A stretch of 10,339 bases of DNA, from NCBI GenBank assembly GCA_013414685.1, contig CP058704.1:2294436-2304774 (forward strand), read 5' to 3'. Under the pieces are notes generated by a model. That model did no database searches and was not told the DNA's origin. It saw only the letters and a list, made by a program, of their open reading frames with translations. Source of the DNA: Parachlamydiaceae bacterium. Its GTDB lineage: Bacteria > Chlamydiota > Chlamydiia > Chlamydiales > Parachlamydiaceae. Below, piece after piece: positions 1 to 8,500 of this stretch. The translations under genes and the position numbers were made by a program. The stretch's first letter is position 1. Every line of letters starts with the position of its first letter.

Positions 1-350
1 AGAGTCTAAAGGAACCCCGTCATCTAAGAAAAGAAGATGATCTGTAGAAATATTCAATGTTTTGAGTAGTAGAAGAATATCCTTACGAAGGGTCATTTCT
101 TCTCTATAAAGATTGATTAAGGGGATAAAAGTTAATTGGGGGCGTTCATTTTTTAACAAGTAGGCATAAGCGATTGAAGAAACAAATGAATCCAAATCGG
201 CTGATTCATTTCCCATGACGAAATGAATGACTTCCGAATTTTGAGAAGCTTGCTGATAGGAGGCTTTGGCTGATTGCAAAATTCATTGATCGTCAACTGT
301 TCATGCGAATAAAGCGAACTCAAAGAAAAAAGGCTCCCAAAAATATCCAT
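1..350 (-). CDS. DHH-family phosphoesterase (exopolyphosphatase/Prune-like), N-terminal part, frameshifted, runs off left edge
   Basis: The minus-strand reading starts at ATG 350-348. About 25 codons in, at an AAAA run on the plus strand (278-281), the open frame jumps; one added base restores a continuous reading to position 1. The restored protein has an N-terminal helix, then the motif GNESADLDSFVSSIAYAYLL (about 155-217), the first metal-binding motif of DHH phosphoesterases, closest in form to eukaryotic Prune and yeast PPX1 (GNEACDLDS). The following strand-helix stretch (FIPLIN, then TLRKDILLLLK and LLFLDD) also matches the Prune pattern. Family members hydrolyse polyphosphate, pyrophosphate or nucleotides with Mn or Mg in the cytoplasm. 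The DHH motif itself and the DHHA2 domain lie outside the window, so the exact substrate is open. No clear Shine-Dalgarno precedes ATG 350. The gene is divergent from the long gene at 491. Confidence 0.75.
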
Positions 351-417
351 ACGAATCTGATCATAATATTCACTATTAATTTTTTTAAATTATGAATTTA
401 ACATAATATTTTATTAT

Positions 418-446
418 TTGTCTAATAAATAGAATTAATTTATAAA
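418..446 (+). promoter_or_regulatory. Candidate sigma70-type promoter for the GHKL/zincin gene
   Basis: TTGTCT (418-423) and TATAAA (441-446) are separated by exactly 17 bases inside the AT-rich divergent intergenic region. This would start transcription near 453 and give a leader of about 38 bases before the ATG at 491. The start itself is supported by GAGG at 482-485, five bases upstream of ATG 491; the GTG at 485 overlaps that site and is a less likely start. The region is so AT-rich that chance -10-like hexamers are expected, so this is a candidate only. Confidence 0.35.
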
Positions 447-490
447 TAACACAAAATTATTTGTTATTTATTTAATTTTCTGAGGTGAAT

Positions 491-3400
491 ATGAACAGCG
501 TCAATTTCAAGACTGCAACGAATCAGTTTGTTTACGGAAACTCCCAAGCATCAGAAGGTTTAAAGGTGAATGTATATCGACTGGTAGCTGCCCTCATGAC
601 GCTGGATAAAGAGCAAATCAAGTCTTTTTCGGATTTAAAGCAACAAATCGAATTCTACTTATCGAAAGAAATTGACCCAGTTTATGAAAAGAATATTCAA
701 AAAAGTGAAGGAATTAGCGACACGGCAATTTATGGATCCGGTAAATACGTCTTTAGAAGAGCTGTATTCCAATGCGTACGATGCTGTAGCTGGCTCTTCA
801 AAGGAACCTACGATATGGGCACACATAGAGAAGTTTAAAGCTTTATTTACAGAAGAAGGGATTGGAATGGCTCCAAGTGACCTCTGTACCTTGCTGGGTT
901 TTGGCCGTTCCAGTAAAGAGGCAAGATTTAATCCGAAGGAGGATCTTTCCCAAAATATTGGCTGTTTTGGATTGGGCTTTTTTCTGTTTTTTATCATCTC
1001 ATCCATGACTATTACCCCAATCTAAAACCTGTTTTTGAGCCTATCGAAAACGGCATGAGTTTAAAGTTCTGGGCTCTTTTAAATGGGCGCAGCCACCGTG
1101 TTACGGCTAAAGTTTTTGGGAAAATAAAAACCTCGGACAGAAATAAAAATCAAAGAAATGCACAAAGAGATAATTGTCAACACACGTCGATTAGGTTGCG
1201 AGGCATTTCAACTGCGTTTTTTGAAGAAGAGGGGGCTCCATGCGCAAAGATTATTCCAACCATGCAACTTTCTCAAGGTACCTCAGTGCAAGTTTTTTCA
1301 TCCGCATTAAAAAACCTCAAGCTGCAATTGCAAAACTAAAAGAACTTTCGCTTTTTTGGAAAATGTGAATGCAGTGGTGAATGGAGAAAGGGTCAATCAA
1401 ATCCATCATTATCAACATTATTTGATCCCTGAAGGAAGAATCATTTATGACCCTGTAGTACAAAGAACAGGTACATTATCGATTTGTTCTCGAGGAAGAG
1501 TTGTGTTAAGCTTTTCACTATCCGGCTCGCGAGTTTTCCGGCACTTTGCCTTGCATTATAACTCTTTAAAAATTACGCAAGATCGTGGAACAATCAGTTC
1601 GAGCGACCAAGAGTTTATTTACTTCCTTCAAAACGCTTTTCGATGCATTTGGGAAGATCAAAACTTGTCCTTTTCACAAAAAGCTTTTTACTTAAATAGC
1701 CTGGCTCCCTTAATTGAAAAATTCAGCCTTAAAAATGGTTTGAGGATGCTTTTCTTGAAACAAAACTTAGGTTTGTATCCAGCTATGATAACAATAATAA
1801 TGTAAACAAAAATCTGGAAATTCTACCCGATCTACAGGGATTAGAACCTTTAGAGAATTCAGAGACCCTTTTGCTTGACAGAGCTTATGTTCCCGATATG
1901 TGGAACACTCATAAAATCGGTGACCTTGAGTTATGTGAAAAAAATGCCTTTCCCTTTTCTTTTAGGGACAAGCAGTTATCGTTCTATTCTCTTTTATAAT
2001 CGTGAATTACTAAACGAAGGAGCCTCTGAACATATCCTGTTGGGTTTTCATTTACTTTGCAGACTGTTAGAAGCCTATAATAGAGAACAACCGATTCAGG
2101 ATATCGACTTCTTGAAATATAATTTGTTAAACCTTCCTTTAAAGTTTAAAAGCGGAATCAAGATCCCTCCTATTTGGGAGAGACTTACGGACAACCAATC
2201 TAATGCGATTGAAGACTTATTAGGTAAACTTTCTTCAGAAAACTGCCTGGCCCCCATTCTTCCTGTTTTGATTCAACGTTTTAAATCTTTGCAAAAAGTT
2301 TCGAGTCCCAGAACGCCTAAACAAGAGCTTTTAGATCATTTTTTTGAATTGGCGAAAATTGATCAGGGAAAATGGTTCAATCGGATGATTTCAACCATAA
2401 AAATGGATATTTTCTATTTTCTCTGGCTGCTTTGCAATTTCGAAAAAGAGACCCCTAAACTAAAAACTATGATTGATAAAATTTCTCAATATGACACCCA
2501 TGTTTTTGCACTATACTGCATGTTTTTATCGAGAATATTTATTTAAAAATTAAAGAGGATACCCATAAATGGGGTTGGTTGGATTGGTCTGCTTTTTGCA
2601 ACCTTTTTGAATGTGTGAGCAAAGCCATGCCTGTTTTTAAACAAAAACTAGACCATCATCATATAGTATCACTCCTTAGATCTTTCATGGATGAGGATGG
2701 AATTTCCGATACATACAAAGCTTTGATCGATTTATTTGCGGATGTCATGACTTCTGATCAATCTCTTAGCTTTCCTGACAATTTTGCCTCTTGCAATCAA
2801 AGTTATTTCCAAGATCCTTTAGTTTTATTGAGTTTACCTTTAGAGGTTAAAAAAGATGTGCTTACACCCTTATCAAAGCAGCCCAACTTTGCAGGGAATT
2901 TAAGATTGAAATCGGATATTATCCCAAGTTTTCAGAAAAAGATTATCTTTTTTCGCAGACGCAATTGATTCCTTGCCGACTGATAGAATTAGGGTGTTGG
3001 CTTTTATTTTTATAAGAAATTTGAAGGTCCCATGTACCTTGTTTGGAGAGGCTTGGATAAGGGATATGCATTGAATGTTAAAGCTGTTTGCAGTAAATTC
3101 CATAAAATTCTTCCTGAGTCTCTGCTACAAGATGAAGAAAGCTTTCTCATTCGTTGTAATGCAACTTATGATAAGATGTGGGAGGCTAAACGCGCGCTTT
3201 CCCGTGCTACATATGAAGAAGACGATCCTCAAGGGTCTCCACCTGTCAAAAAAATGGAAGAAGATGAGCGCGCAATTTATTTTCCTTATCTTTTGGCTTT
3301 ACAGCATTTGCACGATGGACAAGGAAAAAATGAAGAACTACAATTGAAAGCCAATCATATCTATTTGAAGTATTTTGAGAAACAGCAATGCTTTGATCCC

Positions 3401-5437
3401 TCTCTGCGTAAACTTTTTATCACTCTTTTCTAGGGGAAAGCATAGACTTGGAAGCTTTTCCTGGACCTTTAAGATTTTTGAATAATGAAAAATTTATGTT
3501 CTTGCACGAAGACCCTGATGTTTTACAAGGGGGAAAATTTCATCTTCCGATGCGCAAAAGTTGATCCTGAACGCGCGAAGACAAAATGGTGAAAAAGGCG
3601 CCTGCTTCAATGAACTTGTCAAAAACAGCGATGAGGCTGAAGCCACAGAAGTGCATATCAATGTTTTTCAGCATCAAGAAAGCAATCAATTGATTCTCCA
3701 ATTTAAAGACAATGGATGGGGAATGGATCGGCAGGGACTTCAAAAATTAAAATCTATCGGTGAATCTTCTAAAGATCAGGACGGAGAAAGAAATCATGGT
3801 TGGGGATTTTATCAGGCCTTAGGGGCCTATTTACGTGTGGAAGTTATCACCTCCAAAGGCGGTGAGGGCTATTTGACGGTCTTTCAACAAAAGAGGAAAA
3901 TATCATAAGCTATACACTTCCACTTGAAGGTGTCTATGAAAAAGGCACGACCATTCTTTTGATCAACCCGTTTTCAAATGATCCAATTGAAGATTATGCC
4001 GCATTGCGAGCTGAGATCATTGGCCGTTTGTCTCAGTTTAAAAAGCTAAAAATTTTCTTTGAAGGTGAGCTTCTTAATGAGGAGAAAAAGCTCGACCAAG
4101 GTCAGATAACTGTTGAAAAACCGCTCATTGAAAAGGATTAAAAACAGGAGTCGTCAAAGCGGCACTGAACAAAGGTGGGGAACATTCGCTTTATATTGAG
4201 ATCTACGCACCGAAACTTTGCAGAGCCAATATTTTAACTTTCTCCCGGAAAAAGTCAGAGAATTTTGAAAAAGCATTCTTACTCCTTTTCACTTTATCTA
4301 CCCAGGGTCCGAGAAACCATGAACCGCTCAGGTCTCCTGAGGGATGACTCTCTTGATTTTGCGGTCTACCATGGGATTTTGGAAAGTTGTTTAAAAATTT
4401 ATCATAAGCACCTTTTAGAAGGTGAGGAGCTGGATATCCTCTCTAATGACATATGGTGCGACTTTCGTTTGATGCCCTTTGAGAAGAAGCCTATTAAAGA
4501 TGCTAATCATAGTCCTTCTGAGGATCTTTTGTAGCAGCAAAAATGCAGTTTTGAGCAGTTTAAAGAAAGAATTAGCAAACTATACTGTTCGATTCAATTA
4601 TCCTGACAGTGCGACATTAGAAGAACTTTTCGAACCTGCATCAAAACAAAAGCTATCTGATTTAGTGAGCTTGCAAATTCCAGATTTGGACGAACGTTCT
4701 TTCGCCACTGAGCTTCTTCACTATCCTTTGAATAGCCATGCAGATACTTTACAAAAGATTCGCCATGAAGTGCGTCTAAAATTATGGGCGAAACAATTCT
4801 TAACTCAGACAGGAGAATTTGATGAGAAGTTCATTCATAGTAAAGATATCAATGAGCTTTCTCGAACGCTTAACAATTTAATCGACGAAGTGAAGCAAGG
4901 GGTTAACGAAATAAATGGTGAAAGCATTTTTGGTTTTTTCAAGGAAAAGATCTTGGGTCAGATAAAGGCAATTAAAACTGAACAAGATTCAGCTCTTCAA
5001 ATCTCTAATTCTCCCGGCATGAATAAAGCATGCCAATTTTTTAAAGAAATAGCCCAACGGTTTTTTAAAGAAACGATAGAAGTTGAATTTTTGCTAAAAA
5101 TAATAATGTTTTTGCGCGTACCCGACCAGGGTCACATGTGATTGAAATTAATCAAAACAAAAAAGAATGGCCGGAATTTGTGGCACTTTTCGAAGATGAA
5201 CAGGATCTGCTTACAGATGAAAATCTTCGCATATTAGCAGTTTATTTAGGTTGTTTAACCCATGAGATGACGCATATGAAGGAAAAAGCGATCATGCCAC
5301 GCATGATACGAAATTTTTCAATGCTTTATCTGAAAAATCTATTTTTATTGAAAGAAGATTATGAAAATGATGAGATATTATCGATTTTCAATGAAATACT
5401 CTTTCAAAATAAAAGGAAAAAGCAATCAAATGAATAG
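491..5437 (+). CDS. Giant dual Hsp90-like GHKL ATPase protein with C-terminal HExxH motif (about 1652 aa after repair), many frameshifts
   Basis: As written, the region is about 20 short overlapping frames. Joining them with single-base corrections, mostly at A/T runs (about 701, 980, 1128, 1218, 1295, 1350, 1733, 1941, 2505, 2868, 3009, 3428, 3539, 3890, 4132, 4240, 4265, 4529, 4551, 5098), gives one continuous reading from ATG 491 (GAGG five bases upstream) to TAG 5435-5437. The 16 missing and 4 extra bases sum to a whole number of codons. Domain order by repaired residue: GHKL ATPase 1 (about 85-270), a long mostly helical region with no recognised domain (about 290-1010), GHKL ATPase 2 (about 1030-1180), a second helical region, and a HEMTH zincin-like motif (1595-1599) near the C-terminus. 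No signal peptide or membrane segment is evident, so it is probably cytoplasmic, or possibly secreted by a dedicated system. Function unknown; an ATP-driven chaperone or conflict-type ATPase coupled to a metallopeptidase is inference. Confidence 0.75.
720..1300 (+). other. GHKL ATPase module 1 (Hsp90-like Bergerat fold)
   Basis: Three ATP-binding motifs occur in order. The N-box EELYSNAYDAV (756-788, residues about 89-99) has the Mg-binding Asn and the E-L-x-x-N-A-x-D-A pattern. The G1 box reads EEGIGM (852-869), with Glu where the family normally has the adenine-contacting Asp. The lid and G2 box NIGCFGLGFFSVF (from 954, read through a T-run frameshift at about 978-983) is nearly the IGQFGVGFYSAF motif of Hsp90. 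GTSVQV (1277-1294) is the end-of-fold strand motif that carries a conserved Thr or Ser. Four frame corrections lie inside or beside the module (about 980, 1128, 1218, 1295), and each motif becomes continuous once they are made. This is a strong family match; catalytic activity is unproven because of the Glu substitution. Confidence 0.75.
3541..3985 (+). other. GHKL ATPase module 2 (second Bergerat fold in the same protein)
   Basis: The N-box ELVKNSDEAEAT (3612-3647, residues from about 1043) has the Mg-binding Asn, but Glu sits where the usual N-A-x-D-A pattern has Asp. The G1 box DNGWGM (3708-3725, about residue 1075) is canonical. The lid has IGESSK, followed by the G2 box NHGWGFYQALG (3792-3824). 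GTTILL (3944-3961) closes the fold after one missing A at about 3889-3892. The motifs are spaced as in compact GHKL domains such as the HATPase_c_3, MORC and Hsp90-like families. Module 2 is not a close copy of module 1: lid sequences and G1/G2 residues differ, which suggests an old duplication or two independently acquired domains. Confidence 0.8.
5090..5437 (+). other. C-terminal zincin-like metallopeptidase segment (HEMTH)
   Basis: HEMTH is encoded at 5261-5275 (residues about 1595-1599), within a predicted helix (LAVYLGCLTHEMTHMKEKA), which matches the HExxH zinc-binding helix. It is preceded by strand-like segments, including HVIEINQN after a frameshift at 5096-5100, as expected for the N-terminal sheet of a zincin. 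The third zinc ligand is not certain: only about 50 residues follow, and candidate acidic residues occur in the DYENDE stretch. The gene ends at TAG 5435-5437. The motif is clearly present; protease activity is inference, and a chance HExxH in a helical protein remains possible. Confidence 0.45.
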
Positions 5438-5490
5438 TTTAATTATATTTAAATTTTAATAAAAAATAATCTCTAAATAAATTTTATATC

Positions 5491-5513
5491 TGTTATAATT
5501 AATTCCTGTAGGA
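5491..5513 (+). promoter_or_regulatory. Extended -10 promoter and ribosome binding site for the phosphotransferase gene
   Basis: TGT followed by the perfect consensus TATAAT (5494-5499) forms an extended -10 element, which can work without a good -35; the hexamer 17 bases upstream (CTCTAA) is poor. GTAGGA at 5508-5513 is a Shine-Dalgarno six bases before ATG 5520. The implied transcription start is only about 14 bases before the ATG, so the leader is very short. The downstream gene may therefore be transcribed on its own as well as by read-through, as no GC-rich terminator hairpin lies between 5438 and 5490. Confidence 0.5.
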
Positions 5514-5519
5514 TTAGTT

Positions 5520-8500
5520 ATGGTAGATATAAAAATTTCTAATTTCTATAAACTCGAAAATTCATTAGTCCTTCATTGACTAAAGAGACTTCTTCGAAGG
5601 GCAAAGTATTTCAGCGCATTATTCAAGTAAAAATTAATCGCATCCTTTACGCACTCACTCATTTAAAGTGGATCAATAATTCGACTGTAAAAAATAAGCT
5701 AGAAAAAACATAATTCACCTTTCGGCTTATATTAAAACAGCAAATGATGAAGAAAAATAATTGAAGATGAGAATCAAATAGTAATTAGCAAAAATCTTTC
5801 GAAAATGCAGGAAATCTGTAAAATTCTAGAGACTGCTTACGGAAAAGAAAAGATCAATCCAATTTGGAATGAGATTTCCCAATTACAAGAAGTTTGGGAT
5901 TACAATCAGAACTTAGGAGTATCTCAAACTCCCGTGCAACTTAGGATCACTGAATTAGAAGATCTTGCAATAACAGCTATGGATCAGGGGCTCCTTTTGA
6001 AGAAGTCCATCTGTTAATCCATCTTGCTAAGGCGCGATTAATTAAAGAAAAAAATATAAATAAAATCGAGGATGAAATCGATCGTGCTAAAAAGCCTTAG
6101 AACAATTAGTTGCAACGACAGTTTTAGCCCATGATGTAGGAAATAAGGCCGCCAACTTAGAGAGGCTGCGACAAATTCTAGGAGAAGAGGTTGTTCCGGC
6201 TTCTAAAGCAATTTCAAATAAACAAATTGCTACTTTTCTTAAAACAAACTTTTCTAAATTCGATGAACTTTGGGAGGCCTTTAGATTAAAATTGTCGCAA
6301 ACTGAAAACAACGTTGAATCGACAGCGTCTATTCTTAATGAAATACAAGAAGGTATAAAACATGCATTTTCTCAAGCCGTGGACTTTCCAGATAAAGAAA
6401 CGATAGAATTTTTCAGTCAACTGGGTTTGCCCCTTATGATCAGAAGCACAGGTAAAGAAGATACTCTTAAAGTAGCAAACCAGGAGGAAATGAATCATTT
6501 GCTAACGTGCTGCCGGACCGCAAATTTATTACAGAAATGATGGGACGTGTTGTAGCGGCTTATTTTTCAACGAAATCTTTAACCCAAAGACAACTTTCTG
6601 GCGACGATATTACCCAAAGACCCTTTATGCCGGTTCTTCTTCAAGTCATGGTGGGTGAAAAACCTCAGGGAAAAATTCCAGTTTCAGGCGTCATGGATAC
6701 TACTGAAAGGGATTTAAGCACTCCTGGCGTTGTTCAAATCAGTGCGAGTTACGGCCATGCAGAAGGTGTAGTGACAGGAAGCCAAGCCTCAGATGTGTTT
6801 TATATTCACAACGATTATGTGCATGGAATCGTTCAGGAAAAAACTTCTCGAAAAGTACCGAAAAATAATGGAACTTTGTCTACTAAAAAAATCCTAAGGA
6901 GTTGAAAAGATCTCCTTGTTTATCCAAAGAGCAGCTGATTCGATTAGCCGAAATAGGAAAACGCATAGAACAAGCTTATGGTTATCCAATGGATGTTGAA
7001 TGGAGTTATGATCCCGAACTAGATAAGTTTTTCATCTTTCAGGCAAGGCCTATTCGACCGCAGGAATCTAAAACCTCAACTCATATAACCCCTGAAAAAT
7101 AAAAGAGTTGAAAGAGTTACAGCAAGTGGTGATTATCACTGCTGCACAAGGAAAGGTATGTGAGGTTAAAAAAATAATTCGATCTTCGCAGATTCTGCTC
7201 CAGAGGCTTTGAAACTCTTTCTAAAAATCCACAAAAATTCCTGAAGCTATTTTAATCGGAAAACCTTCGGCACCAAATTCTCATGAAGCTGGATTTTTCG
7301 TGAAAGAGGGATCCCTTTGATCTATTTACCTCAAAAAGTTTTTCAGAACTATACGACAAGTTAAAAGAATGCAATCTACTAATTGATACCCAAGAGGGGT
7401 GATGGGATTCGTACCCTCTAAGGAAAAAACAGAAAATTTTATTAAAAAGGATTACGCCGTCATTTGGCTCCCAAAATGGAAAGTTCCCCACCTTTAGAAG
7501 ACCATTCCTCGTTTGAACGACTCCTTAACGAAACTGCGAAAAATTTTGATTTGGATGAAATTAAAGGCAACGCAACAAAAATCTATGGATGGAACGTATT
7601 AGATCGTGCATTAAATGCCTATGAGAAAGCTAAATCTCAAGGAGAAAGAGCTTTTTCTTAAACGGTCTATTGACTACTGTTAAAAAGACCCTTCTCCATA
7701 CTGTTCCTTTAGAACATCGTGAAGCGGTTTGGAATAAAATCCTTCATGCAGCCAAGCACGTTTGGGAAGTCAGCAACGATTCATCAATGCACGATTTAAA
7801 CAAAAATTTGCGATGAATTGGCTTCGTGCAGCTTTAATGCAAAGACCCTTAGAAGGAGTGGTCGATGGGGACTCTTTATACACAGTTTTAGATGAAGTTA
7901 AAGAGAGAGAGCTTCTAGAGATATCTCCCAAATTGAAAGCTATGCAAGAAAAAAATGCTTACCTTGATATTTTTATTCGCTGCCAAAAATTTATTCTCAC
8001 CACTGAAATTCGAGAAAACTGGAAAGCATTTATTGACGGTCTTCATACAGATGAATTACCTAAATTGGCTTCCATTTTTCTCTGCTTGGCCCCAATGTAG
8101 TCGAAACATGGATCAACGCATCTTTTCCTGCCGCATGGCTGAAATCTGCTCAAAACCCTAGACACTGCTTGAATGCATTGATTGAAGAAATTCAAGAAGG
8201 ACAAATTAAAAAGCCCTCAAGCTCTCAAAGCTCTCTACGGAGGTGGCTAAAAATTTAGCAGCTTGGCCGGCGATTTTGCAGATCCGGAAAAATTTGATGA
8301 TTTAATCAATCAATTGGAATTCGAACTCCTATCAACAACAATTGCGTGTGCTGAAGTTTTAAAGAATGCACAGGGGATGGATGTCACTCTTTTATCAAAC
8401 GCATTCCAAGAACTTATTGGTTCATTTGACAATTGTATTAAAGGTCTTACGACCAGCTCTAATTATCAAAATGATTCTAAATTAAAAGCTGAACGTTTTG

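Noticed and set aside
659..1006. Minus-strand open frame of 115 codons
   Set aside because: It is antisense to GHKL module 1, whose motifs are clear on the plus strand, and has no recognisable content or ribosome binding site.
2023..2055. A second zincin-like site (EHILLGFH) after GHKL module 1
   Set aside because: The spacing between the His residues does not fit HExxH, and no alignment with the HEMTH region is convincing.
5438..5490. Terminator after the GHKL/zincin gene
   Set aside because: The stretch is almost pure A/T with no GC-bearing hairpin followed by a T-run.
6087..7491. Three minus-strand open frames (6087-6311, 6286-6498, 7252-7491)
   Set aside because: They lie antisense to the ATP-grasp and phosphohistidine domains and are expected by chance opposite AT-rich coding sequence.
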